64,000 nucleotides of DNA from Flavobacterium lipolyticum (GCF_020905335.1 NZ_JAJJMN010000001.1:1550001-1614000); one strand, 5' to 3'; numbered from the stretch's first letter, positions 37,227 to 46,965 are shown. The notes: generated from the letters alone by a model not told the origin. Numbers and translations are program-made.

Positions 37227-37847
37227 ATGAAAAACAAACGCATTAAAGACCTTCTTGATGAAACTTTTTCAGATTTAAAATTATTCTACAGAGACACCAC
37301 TTTAGATGATCGTTTACTTACTGCGTATCAAATTGGACAAATATTAAAAGAAAAAGACTTTACAGACATGTCTTTTATTGGTGGCGGTCTTTCCGGAAAC
37401 TGTAGATTTTTAATTGCAAGTGCCGGAGCAAGAGATTTATCCAAATTCAATCCGGATTCGGCAAAAAACGGACATGCTCTTCTGGATGACAATTCTTTCT
37501 TTAAAGTATTGGACATTTGTAAAATCGACAACAAAACCCAGATTTTCCTCCTCAACATTCCCGGAAACTCACTTCCGCTTTTTAAAAATTCGATTTCAAA
37601 TCTCGAAGAAGAAATTACAACAAAAGCAAGACAAAAATTTACCGCTAAAATCAACGCTCCTCTAATTCCGGAATTACAAACCGAAGTTTGGAGAGAAAAA
37701 ACAAAATCCCCTATTGGCATCAGTCTTTCCGGTGAATTACACTTTGACGATTCAACTATCAAAAAAGAGGAACTTCAAAGAATAGAAATCAATACAATCA
37801 AAAAGCGCATCGAAATCAACAAAAAGCCCTGGTGGAAAATTTGGTAA
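37227..37847 (+). CDS. Conserved hypothetical protein
   Basis: The 206-residue protein has no signal peptide or membrane segment. The N-terminus is charged and helical; a Gly-rich stretch FIGGGLSGNCRFLIASAGARD lies near residue 50. The C-terminus is Lys/Ile-rich, ending in KKPWWKIW. I do not recognise the family. It follows the M23 gene by 33 bp in the same direction and precedes the small lipoprotein, so co-transcription is likely. Confidence 0.7.
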   Translation: MKNKRIKDLLDETFSDLKLFYRDTTLDDRLLTAYQIGQILKEKDFTDMSFIGGGLSGNCRFLIASAGARDLSKFNPDSAKNGHALLDDNSFFKVLDICKIDNKTQIFLLNIPGNSLPLFKNSISNLEEEITTKARQKFTAKINAPLIPELQTEVWREKTKSPIGISLSGELHFDDSTIKKEELQRIEINTIKKRIEINKKPWWKIW

Positions 37848-37892
37848 AACTTCCACTTAAAAACAAGTATTTATCAAATCCTACATCGACGC

Positions 37893-38228
37893 ATGAAACG
37901 ATTCTTACTACTACTTTCTTGTACAATAGCTGTGGGGTGCTCTAATCCACACACTTTTCTTTTAAACGATAAGAAACAAAATCAATACTTTGTATCGGAA
38001 TCCATCCAACAGGCATTCGAAAAAGACATCATTAAAAAATCGCCTTTAATTGTGATAAACGGAGTTCCGTTCCAGTACGACAAAAAGCAAGACACTATAA
38101 TTTTGCCTCTTGAAAAAGCTGACATCATAAGTATAGATTTTTTAAATGAAAACAGCAGCCGCATCATTTACAACGAAAAAGAAAACGATGGTGCCATTAT
38201 AATAACGGCAAGAATTCGGAACAAATAA
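37893..38228 (+). CDS. Small lipoprotein with a TonB-receptor plug-like motif
   Basis: The 111-residue lipoprotein has lipobox TIAVGCSN. The mature part reads SPLIVINGVPFQY, then LEKADIISIDFLNENSS and IIYNEKENDGAIIIT. This follows the pattern of the SusC/RagA plug (L.VVDGVP, DIESI.VLKD, A.IYG..G.NGVIIIT). It therefore looks like an isolated plug-like domain on a lipid anchor. The function is unknown. Confidence 0.7.
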   Translation: MKRFLLLLSCTIAVGCSNPHTFLLNDKKQNQYFVSESIQQAFEKDIIKKSPLIVINGVPFQYDKKQDTIILPLEKADIISIDFLNENSSRIIYNEKENDGAIIITARIRNK

Positions 38229-38340
38229 ACACATATATCGTTTTCGTAACTATTTGTTATATAATTGTGAAGCTTAAAGCTATTAGAACTAATTTCAGTA
38301 TTTTTGTTTTTTTATAACCACATTCTCAATTAAACAAAAA

Positions 38341-39984
38341 ATGGCTTTAAACACTACAAACCCAACCGGGACTGAAGCGTGGAAAAATCTACAAAACCAC
38401 TATAACGCAACTCATACAACTACGATACAAGAACTTTTTCAACAGGACAATGCGCGTGTTGAAAAATTCAATTTACAATGGAATGACTTTTTAATTGACT
38501 ATTCCAAAAATAACATTAGTCAGGAAACCGTTTCTCTTTTACTGGAATTAGCCCATTCCATTGGATTAAAAGAAGCCATCTCTCAATATTTTGAAGGAGC
38601 AATCATTAACCAGACTGAAAACAGAGCGGTTTTGCATACTGCGTTGCGTGCACCAGAATCTGCAGTTATTAAAGTAGAAGGCGAAAATGTAATTCCGGAA
38701 GTTTATGAAGTAAAAAACAAAATCAAACAATTCACGCATGAAGTTATTTCGGGAGAAAGAAAAGGTTTCACCGGAAAAGCTTTCACTGATGTAGTAAATA
38801 TCGGTATCGGAGGTTCTGACCTTGGGCCGGTTATGGCAGTTGAAGCTTTACAGTATTACAAAAACCACTTAAACTTACACTTTGTTTCTAATGTAGACGG
38901 CGACCATGTAAACGAAGTGATTAAAAAATTGAACCCGGAAACAACTTTATTCCTTATTGTTTCCAAAACTTTTACCACTCAGGAAACCTTATCTAATTCT
39001 GAAACGATAAAAGAATGGTTTTTGAAATCGGCTTCCCAGGAAGATATTGCCAAACATTTTGTTGCGGTTTCCACCAATATTCAAAAAGTAACTGAATTTG
39101 GAATTAATCCTGACAATGTTTTCCCAATGTGGGATTGGGTTGGAGGAAGATTTTCTTTATGGAGCGCTGTTGGTTTGAGCATTTCGTTGGCGATTGGCTT
39201 TGACAATTACAACGAACTTTTAAAAGGAGCTAATGAAATGGACGAACATTTCAAGACAACAGCATTCGACAAAAACATCCCTGTAATTCTGGCATTGTTA
39301 AGCATTTGGTATAATAATTTCTTTGGTGCTGAAAGCGAAGCATTGATTCCATACACCCAATATCTTCAAAAATTAGCTCCCTACCTGCAACAGGCTACTA
39401 TGGAAAGTAACGGAAAAAGTGTTGGTCGTGACGGAAAACCGGTTAACTACCAAACCGGAACAATTATCTGGGGAGAACCGGGAACGAATTCTCAACATGC
39501 CTTTTTTCAATTGATTCACCAGGGTACAAAATTAATTCCGACAGATTTTATTGGATTCGTTCAACCTTTATACGGAAACAACGATCATCACGATAAATTG
39601 ATGTCCAACTTTTTTGCTCAGACGGAAGCCTTAATGAACGGAAAAACAGCTGCACAAGTTCAGTCCGAATTTGACAAACAAGGATTATCAGCAGAAAAAG
39701 CAGCTTACTTATTGCCTTTTAAAGTTTTCACAGGAAACAAACCTACAAACACGATCTTAATTCAAAAACTAACTCCAAAAACTTTGGGATCACTGATTGT
39801 TTTGTACGAACACAAAATTTTTGTTCAGGGTATTATTTGGAACATTTTCAGTTACGATCAATGGGGAGTGGAGCTAGGAAAGCAATTAGCGAATTCTATT
39901 TTGGATGAAATTAACAGTACGACCGTAAAGAATCATGACAGCTCGACTTCTTTTTTGTTAAATCACTTTTTGAAGAACAAATAA
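38341..39984 (+). CDS. pgi: Glucose-6-phosphate isomerase
   Basis: It interconverts glucose-6-phosphate and fructose-6-phosphate in glycolysis and gluconeogenesis. The 547-residue product has [13 protein letters not shown] (phosphate binding), the [11 protein letters not shown] segment, catalytic [14 protein letters not shown] and the C-terminal signature [13 protein letters not shown]. Length and motifs match the large bacterial PGI family. It has its own terminator. Confidence 0.97.
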   Translation: MALNTTNPTGTEAWKNLQNHYNATHTTTIQELFQQDNARVEKFNLQWNDFLIDYSKNNISQETVSLLLELAHSIGLKEAISQYFEGAIINQTENRAVLHTALRAPESAVIKVEGENVIPEVYEVKNKIKQFTHEVISGERKGFTGKAFTDVVNIGIGGSDLGPVMAVEALQYYKNHLNLHFVSNVDGDHVNEVIKKLNPETTLFLIVSKTFTTQETLSNSETIKEWFLKSASQEDIAKHFVAVSTNIQKVTEFGINPDNVFPMWDWVGGRFSLWSAVGLSISLAIGFDNYNELLKGANEMDEHFKTTAFDKNIPVILALLSIWYNNFFGAESEALIPYTQYLQKLAPYLQQATMESNGKSVGRDGKPVNYQTGTIIWGEPGTNSQHAFFQLIHQGTKLIPTDFIGFVQPLYGNNDHHDKLMSNFFAQTEALMNGKTAAQVQSEFDKQGLSAEKAAYLLPFKVFTGNKPTNTILIQKLTPKTLGSLIVLYEHKIFVQGIIWNIFSYDQWGVELGKQLANSILDEINSTTVKNHDSSTSFLLNHFLKNK

Positions 39985-40016
39985 AATTAACGAAAGCCTT
40001 TTTTCACAACATACTG

Positions 40017-40049
40017 AAACGCCTTGATTTAATAAAAATTAAGGCGTTT
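40017..40049 (+). terminator. Terminator of pgi
   Basis: AAACGCCTT (40017-40025) pairs with AAGGCGTTT (40041-40049), followed by T. The rest of the 320-bp gap up to the TonB receptor holds only its promoter. Confidence 0.85.
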
Positions 40050-40273
40050 TTTCGTACGTAAACCTGCGAAAAAGGAGCCAAACAACGCGTTCTTGCAAGT
40101 TTAGCACTACAAGACCATTACAATCATTACGATTTTAACAAAATCAGTGTCTAAAAATTTACAAAAACTACATTTTATCTAGCAAAAATTAGAAAAATCA
40201 TTTTAATGCGCAACACATTATACAAATCTTTCTTTTCTTAACACTTTGATAACATTATCTGATTTTATTGTTA

Positions 40274-40281
40274 TAATTTTG
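40274..40281 (+). promoter_or_regulatory. Promoter -7 element of the TonB receptor gene
   Basis: TAATTTTG followed by CC matches TAnnTTTG, 26 bp before the ATG. A TTTG lies at 40245-40248. Confidence 0.6.
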
Positions 40282-40306
40282 CCAAAAACAATAAACTAAT
40301 TAACAA

Positions 40307-43156
40307 ATGAAGACAATGAAAAATTGGTTACTTACTGGACTATTGTTCATGATAGTTTCAACCGCATTTTCTCAAGGAAAAATTTCCGGTATGATTACCG
40401 ACGGAGTGGGTTCACTTCCGGGAGCAAACGTTGTGATCAAAGGATCTACAGTTGCTACTTCTACAGATTTTGACGGTAAATTTACTCTTAATGCAACAAC
40501 AAGTACAGGAGAAATCGTTATTTCTTTTTTAGGTTACGAGAACTTAACTCTTAGATTTTCAGTTAAAAATGGTCAAACTACTAATCTAGGAACAATTGTT
40601 TTGACTTCTAATTCTAACGAATTAAGCGAAATTGTTGTAAAAAGCACAATCGTTGACATCGCAAAAGACAGAAAAACTCCAGTAGCGGTTTCTACAATTA
40701 AAGCTGCTGAGATCCAGGAAAAACTTGGAACTCAGGAATTTCCGGAAATCTTAAGAAACACTCCTTCTGTGTATGTAACAAAAGCAGGTGGTGGTTTTGG
40801 AGATGCCAGAATCAATATTCGTGGTTTTACTCAAAACAATATTGCTGTTATGATCAATGGTATGCCGGTAAACGACATGGAAAACGGTTCTGTTTTCTGG
40901 AGTAACTGGGCTGGTCTTTCAGATGTTACATCTGCTATGCAGGTACAAAGAGGTTTAGGAGCATCTAAACTTGCAACTCCTTCTGTAGGAGGAACGATCA
41001 ACATTGTAACTAAAGCTTCTGACAGAAAAGAAGGAGGATCTTTCTCTTCTGGTTTCGGAAACGGTAGAAATTTCAAAATTCAAGGTTCATACAATACCGG
41101 AAAATTAGAAAACGGTCTTTCTGCATCTGTTTTGTTATCAAAAACAATGGGAGACGGATATGTTAACGGAACTCAATTTGAAGGATCTAACTACTATGTT
41201 GCTTTAGGATATGGCAGCAAAAGTGGTAAACACGACTTTCAACTTACGGTAACAGGTGCTCCACAATGGCACAACCAAAGATCTACAGTATCTACAATCG
41301 CAGCTTACCAACAATACGGTAGAAATAACGAACCAAATATCAGATACAATCCTGATGCAGGATATTTGAATGGTGAAGAATATAACATTAGAAAAAACTA
41401 CTACCACAAACCAGTAGCTTCTTTCAACTGGGATTATAAAATCAACGAAACTACAAAACTTTCTTCTGTTGTTTACGCTTCTATGGGACGTGGTGCAGGA
41501 GCTAGTGCAACTGGAGGAATTAAAGGAAAAGGATACAATGATGCTATAGCATTCAGAACTGCTGACGGTTTAGTAGACTATGATAAAATTTATGCTTACA
41601 ACTCTGGAAAACCAGTTACTATCGCAGGTTTTACAGGACCTCAAACAAGACAAAAAATTGGTGGAGTTTATCAAAACAGTTCTTATTTTAATGCAGGTTC
41701 TGATGTAGCAAATTATAATCCAAGCACAAATATCAACACTTCTGGTATCTCACAAACGTCATCTATCAACTCTCATGACTGGTTTGGTGCGGTAATTAAC
41801 TTAAACAAGAAACTTTCTAATACCTTAACTTTAGATTTCGGTTTTGACGGAAGAACTTATAAAGGATACCACTTTACAGTTGTAAATGATTTATTAGGTG
41901 GTGGTGAGTATTTTGACAACTTTATTGCTAGTCAAAAACCAAACGGAAGACAGTTAACTAACACTTACGATACTGATGTTCAATGGAATGTTTTCCAAAA
42001 TAGAAAATACGACAAAGTATCTTTCAACAGTACTGGTAATGTAAAATGGTATGGTTTATTTACTCAATTAGAGTACTCTAAAGACAACCTAACAGCATTT
42101 GTTCAGGGAGCAATTTCTCAACAAGGATACAAAAGAGAAGATGACTTCGTTTATTTACCAACTGATCCTTTAGCTTCTACTCCTTACAAAAACTTATTAG
42201 GTGGTAATGCAAAAGCGGGAGCTAACTACAATATTAGCGAAAAAAGCAACGTATATGTAAACGCTGGATATTACTCCAAACAACCTTTCTTTAACTCTGT
42301 TTATCCAAACAACAGATCAACAGTAAACCCTAACCTTACTAACGAGAAAATTATTGGATTTGAAGCTGGATATGGTTTCCGTTCTAGATTTTTCAACGCT
42401 ACAGTAAACGTTTACAACACTACTTGGAATGACAGATACTTAAAAGGTAATGCACTTCCAACTACTACTGCAACACCTGCAAACTCAACTTACACTGAGT
42501 TCTTAGGACTTAACGAAGTTCACTCTGGAATTGAATTCGAAGGATCTTCTAACATTACAGAAAGATTAAAAGTAACAGGAATGTTCTCTTATGGTATTTG
42601 GGAATACAAAGGAAATGCAACAGTTAATGCTTACTTCCAAGCAGACAACTCACCTGTACCAGGATTCCAAGGAACTACAGTTTACATGGACAAAGTAAAA
42701 GTGGGTGACGCAGCACAAATGACAGCCTCTTTAGGAGCATCTTACGAAGTTCTAACAAGAGTAACAGTTGATGCAAACTATAACTTCAACGACAATTTAT
42801 ATGCAGGAATCAACCCAACTAGTTTTACATCTGCAACAAACAAAGGAGCATTACAATTGCCTTCTTATGGTTTGATGGATGCTGGTTTCTCATACAAAAT
42901 GTTAACTGGAAAAAACAAAGACAAATCAGTTAACTTCAGATTAAACGTTAACAACGTACTTGATAAAATTTACATCGCTGAATCAAGAACAAACTTTTTC
43001 GCTGATGACAACCTTCCTGTAGCTTCTGGCCAACCAGCTGGTTCAAAAGGAACTTACGCATCTAACGGAATGCTTTACAATGGAGTAGCAAACATTAACC
43101 AGGTATTCTTCGGTTTCGGAAGAACATGGAACTTCTCTCTACGTTATGATTTCTAA
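40307..43156 (+). CDS. TonB-dependent receptor with carboxypeptidase-D-like domain
   Basis: The 949-residue outer-membrane transporter has a signal peptide (WLLTGLLFMIVSTAFSQG), an N-terminal CarboxypepD_reg-like domain (SGMITDGVGSLPGANVVIKG), a plug domain (TPVAVSTIKAAEIQEKLG, MINGMPVNDMENGSVFWSNW) and a large barrel ending in WNFSLRYDF. No SusD-like partner is adjacent, so it is not a classical SusCD pair. The substrate cannot be told. The codon use, rich in preferred GGA, AAA and TCT codons, suggests strong expression. It is monocistronic. Confidence 0.93.
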   Translation: MKTMKNWLLTGLLFMIVSTAFSQGKISGMITDGVGSLPGANVVIKGSTVATSTDFDGKFTLNATTSTGEIVISFLGYENLTLRFSVKNGQTTNLGTIVLTSNSNELSEIVVKSTIVDIAKDRKTPVAVSTIKAAEIQEKLGTQEFPEILRNTPSVYVTKAGGGFGDARINIRGFTQNNIAVMINGMPVNDMENGSVFWSNWAGLSDVTSAMQVQRGLGASKLATPSVGGTINIVTKASDRKEGGSFSSGFGNGRNFKIQGSYNTGKLENGLSASVLLSKTMGDGYVNGTQFEGSNYYVALGYGSKSGKHDFQLTVTGAPQWHNQRSTVSTIAAYQQYGRNNEPNIRYNPDAGYLNGEEYNIRKNYYHKPVASFNWDYKINETTKLSSVVYASMGRGAGASATGGIKGKGYNDAIAFRTADGLVDYDKIYAYNSGKPVTIAGFTGPQTRQKIGGVYQNSSYFNAGSDVANYNPSTNINTSGISQTSSINSHDWFGAVINLNKKLSNTLTLDFGFDGRTYKGYHFTVVNDLLGGGEYFDNFIASQKPNGRQLTNTYDTDVQWNVFQNRKYDKVSFNSTGNVKWYGLFTQLEYSKDNLTAFVQGAISQQGYKREDDFVYLPTDPLASTPYKNLLGGNAKAGANYNISEKSNVYVNAGYYSKQPFFNSVYPNNRSTVNPNLTNEKIIGFEAGYGFRSRFFNATVNVYNTTWNDRYLKGNALPTTTATPANSTYTEFLGLNEVHSGIEFEGSSNITERLKVTGMFSYGIWEYKGNATVNAYFQADNSPVPGFQGTTVYMDKVKVGDAAQMTASLGASYEVLTRVTVDANYNFNDNLYAGINPTSFTSATNKGALQLPSYGLMDAGFSYKMLTGKNKDKSVNFRLNVNNVLDKIYIAESRTNFFADDNLPVASGQPAGSKGTYASNGMLYNGVANINQVFFGFGRTWNFSLRYDF

Positions 43157-43180
43157 TATTTAGAATCTAAATAAATACCT

Positions 43181-43214
43181 AAAGCGGCATTGACTTTTAG
43201 TCTGATGCCGCTTT
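43181..43214 (+). terminator. Terminator of the TonB receptor gene
   Basis: AAAGCGGCAT pairs with ATGCCGCTTT (43205-43214), followed by a T run. Confidence 0.9.
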
Positions 43215-43232
43215 TTTTATACCCTTTTTTGC

Positions 43233-43240
43233 TATATTTG
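43233..43240 (+). promoter_or_regulatory. Promoter -7 element for the 43262 gene
   Basis: TATATTTG lies 21 bp before the ATG. Confidence 0.6.
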
Positions 43241-43261
43241 TTTTATCAAAAAATCTAATTT

Positions 43262-43684
43262 ATGTACTATTTTTTACAAAAATTCCATTCAGGATGGGCT
43301 TATTTGGCGCTGTTGCTTTTATTAATTGCTGTTGTAAATGCCATCCTTGGCCTTACTTCTAAAAAAGACTTCACAGCCAAAGACCGCAAAATTGCCTTGT
43401 TTGCTTTGATTGGAACTCATACGCAGTTATTGATCGGTCTTATTCTTTATTTTATATCTCCTTTAGGGAAAGCTGTCCTTGGCCAAATGTCTGATGCAGC
43501 ACTTAGACTTACTTCATTAGAACACCCTTTAATCAATATTATTGCTATCATTTTGATCACCATCGGATGGTCTAAACATAAAAAATTAATCGATAGCGCT
43601 GCAAAGTTTAAAACATTTGCTATTTTTTACGGATTAGGATTATTGCTTATTTTAAGCAGAATCCCATGGAACCTATGGTTCTAA
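43262..43684 (+). CDS. Small four-helix membrane protein (often annotated cytochrome B)
   Basis: The 140-residue protein is almost entirely hydrophobic, with four membrane helices at about 12-32, 46-66, 88-106 and 116-136. His residues occur in KFHSGWAYL, IGTHTQLL and LEHPLIN, which could bind heme in a cytochrome-b-like bundle, but this is inferred. It has its own promoter and terminator. Confidence 0.75.
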   Translation: MYYFLQKFHSGWAYLALLLLLIAVVNAILGLTSKKDFTAKDRKIALFALIGTHTQLLIGLILYFISPLGKAVLGQMSDAALRLTSLEHPLINIIAIILITIGWSKHKKLIDSAAKFKTFAIFYGLGLLLILSRIPWNLWF

Positions 43685-43697
43685 GAAAAAACCAATT

Positions 43698-43719
43698 AAA
43701 GCCCTAAAAAGAGGGCTTT
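43698..43719 (+). terminator. Short intrinsic terminator
   Basis: AAAGCCCT pairs with AGGGCTTT (43712-43719) and is followed by T. Confidence 0.85.
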
Positions 43720-43774
43720 TTTTATCTCGGCATATTATTTGTACAAACTCCCCAAGTCTGAAAAAAAATAAAAC

Positions 43775-44266
43775 ATGAGAAATAAAAAACATATTTTACT
43801 CACTGCACTTACTATAACTTTTTTAAGTTGTTTTACCTATGTTATAAGCCAAACAAAGCCTGCAACTGAACCTAAAATTACTCAGGATACTGTCAAAACT
43901 GCCAGACCTAATTTAATTGCAATACCAACTGATTCTGTTTTTACGGATAAGGGCTTGAAATTAAAACCTTATAAAAAAAATGCACATGCCTCTTATTACG
44001 CTGACCGTTTTAATGGTAAAAAAACAGCTAACGGAAGTCGATTCAGCAACAGCGCTTACACTGCAGCACACAAAAAACTTCCTTTCGGAACCAGAATAAA
44101 AGTCACCAATGAAGCAAACGGAAAATTTGTAATTGTAAAAGTTACCGATCGCGGTCCATTTGTTCGAACAAGAGATCTCGATCTATCCAAAAGAGCCTTT
44201 ATGGAAATCACGAAAAGTAAAGGAAGTGGTGCCATGAAAGTTACAATCGAAACTATAGTAGAATAA
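43775..44266 (+). CDS. RlpA-like septal ring lytic transglycosylase family protein
   Basis: The 163-residue exported protein has an N-terminal signal (ILLTALTITFLSCFTYVIS). The double-psi barrel domain follows: ASYYADRFNGKKTANG (near residue 70), FGTRIKVTNEANGKFVIVKVTDRGPF, and RDLDLSKRAF. The catalytic-type Asp lies in VTDRGPF. RlpA enzymes cut denuded glycan strands at the septum. No SPOR domain is present. Confidence 0.9.
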   Translation: MRNKKHILLTALTITFLSCFTYVISQTKPATEPKITQDTVKTARPNLIAIPTDSVFTDKGLKLKPYKKNAHASYYADRFNGKKTANGSRFSNSAYTAAHKKLPFGTRIKVTNEANGKFVIVKVTDRGPFVRTRDLDLSKRAFMEITKSKGSGAMKVTIETIVE

Positions 44267-44282
44267 CATCCTTTTAAAATAC

Positions 44283-44317
44283 AAAATCCGACAGTTTTTT
44301 AGAAACCGTCGGATTTT
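44283..44317 (+). terminator. Intrinsic terminator of the RlpA gene
   Basis: AAAATCCGAC (44283-44292) pairs with GTCGGATTTT (44308-44317), followed by T. It lies between convergent genes. Confidence 0.85.
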
Positions 44318-44346
44318 TTCGTAAATTGAGTTGTCCCAAAAAAGAT

Positions 44347-44802
44347 CTAAACAAACTTTCGAATACTCATTACTACCCCGGTATGAACGCCTTCATGATA
44401 ATTATTAAAATCTAAAGCTCCGTTTATATTCTTCAGGGTATATCCTAAACTAGTGGTGTATTCATTATAATTTACAAAAATACCTGCCGCAAAATCATTT
44501 TCAACCTGCTTTAAAGTAGTCGAAAGCAACTCCCGTATTTTATCAACTTCCGCTTGCGAAACGTCTCCTTCCGGCTTAGTATCTTTTCGGTATTTAGCAA
44601 TAAACTCTTCAGAAATGGTAACCGGTAAGCCCGATAACTTATAAACCAAAGCCTGCTGTGAAGCAACGCAATGTGCGATATTCCAAATGATATTATTATT
44701 AAATCCCGGTGGAATTTTGTTTAACTGTTCTAATGAATGACTGTCTAAAACTTTCAAAAGAATCTCTCTAATGGTCTTTTGTACTTCAAAAACTGGGTTC
44801 AT
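44347..44802 (-). CDS. DinB-family protein
   Basis: The 151-residue helical protein, from MNPVFEVQKT, has the DinB/YfiT metal-site pattern: a His in IWNIAHCVASQQALVY, and a C-terminal NNYHEGVHTGVVM with two His. The family forms four-helix bundles binding a metal, including thiol-transferases. The substrate is unknown. An upstream ATG at 44832 adds ten Lys/Asn-rich residues and is less likely. Confidence 0.85.
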   Translation of the reverse strand: MNPVFEVQKTIREILLKVLDSHSLEQLNKIPPGFNNNIIWNIAHCVASQQALVYKLSGLPVTISEEFIAKYRKDTKPEGDVSQAEVDKIRELLSTTLKQVENDFAAGIFVNYNEYTTSLGYTLKNINGALDFNNYHEGVHTGVVMSIRKFV

Positions 44803-44880
44803 ATTTTTATTTTTTTTTCTAAAATTAGGCAATTTTAAGTTTCAAATGGATTTTCTTTGTAGTCTCTTAAATTTAAACTT

Positions 44881-45234
44881 ATGAACAAAATATATTACTT
44901 AGCATCCTGCGATACTTGCCGAAAAATCATTAAAGCATTACCGGAAGGCAATAACCTGGTTTTTCACGACATTAAACAAAATCCGATTACAGCAACGGAA
45001 TTAGAAGAAATGTATCAACTTTCGGGTAGTTACGAAGCTTTGTTCAGCAAAAAAGCACAATTGTATAAATCGATGGATTTAAAGAACAAATCTTTAACGG
45101 AAGCCGATTTTAAAAAATACATCTTGGAACACTATACTTTTTTAAGCCGTCCTGTTTTTATTATTGACGGCAAAATCTACATCGGTAACAGTCAGCAGAA
45201 TGTTCTACAGGTAATGAAAGCCTTAGGACAATAA
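44881..45234 (+). CDS. ArsC/Spx-family protein (arsenate reductase-like)
   Basis: The 117-residue thioredoxin-fold protein has CDTC near residue 10 and the C-terminal SRPVFIIDGKIYIGN segment of the ArsC family. Redox activity through the first Cys is plausible. Whether the substrate is arsenate is not known, and there is no ars operon nearby. Confidence 0.82.
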   Translation: MNKIYYLASCDTCRKIIKALPEGNNLVFHDIKQNPITATELEEMYQLSGSYEALFSKKAQLYKSMDLKNKSLTEADFKKYILEHYTFLSRPVFIIDGKIYIGNSQQNVLQVMKALGQ

Positions 45235-45270
45235 TATAGCTAAAAGCTGTAAAGATTCCCGGTTTGCGTT

Positions 45271-45360
45271 AGGGATAGAAGTGGAAATCCTTTTTTTGAG
45301 TTTTTTCTGCTCAAAAAAAGATTGAAACGAATAGCCCGACCGAAGGGAACGCCCAAAACC
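45271..45360 (+). repeat. Dispersed intergenic element with a conserved hairpin
   Basis: AGGGATAGAAGTGGAAATCC is followed by TTTTTTTGAG (45291-45300) paired with CTCAAAAAAA (45310-45319), and then AGCCCGACCGAAGGGAACGCCC. I recall very similar sequences in many Flavobacterium intergenic regions. Only one copy is in this window, so its repeat status is from memory and not seen here. Confidence 0.5.
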
Positions 45361-45412
45361 TTTTAAAAATAAGGCAATAGAAACTAGAAAACCTCACTCT
45401 AAAGTTTTTTAG

Positions 45413-45420
45413 TATCTTTG
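45413..45420 (+). promoter_or_regulatory. Promoter -7 element of yicC
   Basis: TATCTTTG followed by CGC lies 20 bp before the ATG. Confidence 0.6.
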
Positions 45421-45439
45421 CGCCTTTATACTCAATTAT

Positions 45440-46300
45440 ATGATACAATCTATGACAGGGTTTGGCAAAGCTTCTTTGCAATTGCCTACAAAAAAAATTA
45501 CCGTTGAAGTAAAATCCTTAAACAGTAAAGGTTTAGATTTAAATGTTAGAATGCCATCGGTGTACCGCGAAATGGAACTAGGTTTAAGAACTCAAATCTC
45601 TACTAAACTGGAAAGAGGAAAAATTGATTTCGGAATTTACGTTGAAAGTACTTCTGAACAAACCTCAACTAAGGTAAATGTTCCTGTTGTAAAAAACTAC
45701 ATTGCCCAACTAAAAGAAGTTTACCCGAATGCAGACGAAACGGAACTGATGAAAATGGCCGTTCGAATGCCGGATACCCTAAAGACCGAACGTGAAGAAA
45801 TTGATGAAAATGACTGGGAACAAATTCAGCTGATCATCGAAGAGGCCTTGGAAAACATTCTGACTTTTAGAAAAGACGAAGGCGAATCTCTTGAAAAAGA
45901 ATTCAATCTTAGAATATCAAATATCCGTCAATACATGAATGACGCTCTGGCACTTGATCCGGAACGTATTAAAGCGATTAAAGACCGTCTTCAAACTGCT
46001 ATTTCAGAATTGAAAGTGAATGTGGATGAAAACCGATTTGAACAGGAATTGATTTACTATCTTGAGAAACTTGATATTACGGAGGAAAAAGTTCGTTTAA
46101 CCAATCATTTAGATTATTTCCTTGAAACTATAAAAGGTTCTGAAGCTAACGGTAGAAAACTTGGATTCATCACTCAGGAAATGGGCCGTGAAATCAATAC
46201 CATGGGTTCAAAATCGAATCATGCGCAGATGCAAAAATTGGTTGTCATGATGAAGGATGAATTGGAAAAAATCAAAGAACAGGTTTTAAATGTACTTTAA
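45440..46300 (+). CDS. yicC: YicC-family endoribonuclease
   Basis: The 286-residue product has the N-terminal MIQSMTGFGKAS and VEVKSLNSKGLDLNVRMP, and the C-terminal DUF1732 segment (ENRFEQELIYYLEKLDITEE, EANGRKLGFITQEMGREIN). YicC/YloC proteins are recently recognised endoribonucleases that affect small RNA turnover. It precedes gmk, the usual flavobacterial order. Confidence 0.93.
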   Translation: MIQSMTGFGKASLQLPTKKITVEVKSLNSKGLDLNVRMPSVYREMELGLRTQISTKLERGKIDFGIYVESTSEQTSTKVNVPVVKNYIAQLKEVYPNADETELMKMAVRMPDTLKTEREEIDENDWEQIQLIIEEALENILTFRKDEGESLEKEFNLRISNIRQYMNDALALDPERIKAIKDRLQTAISELKVNVDENRFEQELIYYLEKLDITEEKVRLTNHLDYFLETIKGSEANGRKLGFITQEMGREINTMGSKSNHAQMQKLVVMMKDELEKIKEQVLNVL

Positions 46301-46392
46301 AAGCCGCAAGCTTTAAGCAATAGGCTTTAAGCAAAAAAAACATAGAGTAAGTGAGCTTAAAGCGTACCGCCTAAAGCCTAAAGCATAAATTA
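46301..46392. repeat. GCTTTAAGC word repeats between yicC and gmk
   Basis: GCAAGCTTTAAGC and GGCTTTAAGC are followed by their inverted forms GAGCTTAAAGC and CCTAAAGCCTAAAGC. It lies inside an operon. No gene is present. Confidence 0.65.
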
Positions 46393-46965
46393 ATGAATAA
46401 AGGAAAATTAATTGTTTTTTCAGCACCATCAGGATCGGGGAAAACAACTATAGTAAAGCATTTATTGGGGAAAGAAGATTTAAATTTAGAATTTTCAATC
46501 TCAGCAGCGTCTCGCGACCCACGCGGAGAGGAAGAACACGGAAAAGATTATTATTTTATTTCACTGGAGCAATTCAAGAAACACATCAAGGCCGAGGAAT
46601 TCCTGGAATGGGAAGAAGTGTATCGCGACAACTTTTATGGTACTTTAAAATCGGAGATTGAAAGAATCTGGGCTTTAGGTAAAAATGTGATTTTTGATAT
46701 TGATGTGGCCGGCGGACTGCGTATCAAACATAAATTCCCGGAACAAACTTTGGCTGTATTTGTAAAACCTCCAAGTGTTGACGAACTAAAACGTCGACTA
46801 AAACAACGTTCTACAGAAAGTGATGATAAAATAAACATGCGAATTGCAAAGGCTTCGGTTGAACTGGCAACTGCACCGCAATTTGATACGATTATCAAAA
46901 ATTACGATTTAGATACCGCTAAAGAAGAAGCATATCAGTTGGTAAAAGATTTTATTTCGAAATAG
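46393..46965 (+). CDS. gmk: Guanylate kinase
   Basis: It phosphorylates GMP to GDP. The 190-residue product has P-loop SAPSGSGKTTI (residues 9-19), the GMP-binding SRDPRGEEEHGKDYYF and EWEEVYRDNFYGT, and the Arg-rich lid RRLKQRSTES. Length and motifs are standard. nadD follows after an inserted four-helix gene. Confidence 0.97.
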   Translation: MNKGKLIVFSAPSGSGKTTIVKHLLGKEDLNLEFSISAASRDPRGEEEHGKDYYFISLEQFKKHIKAEEFLEWEEVYRDNFYGTLKSEIERIWALGKNVIFDIDVAGGLRIKHKFPEQTLAVFVKPPSVDELKRRLKQRSTESDDKINMRIAKASVELATAPQFDTIIKNYDLDTAKEEAYQLVKDFISK

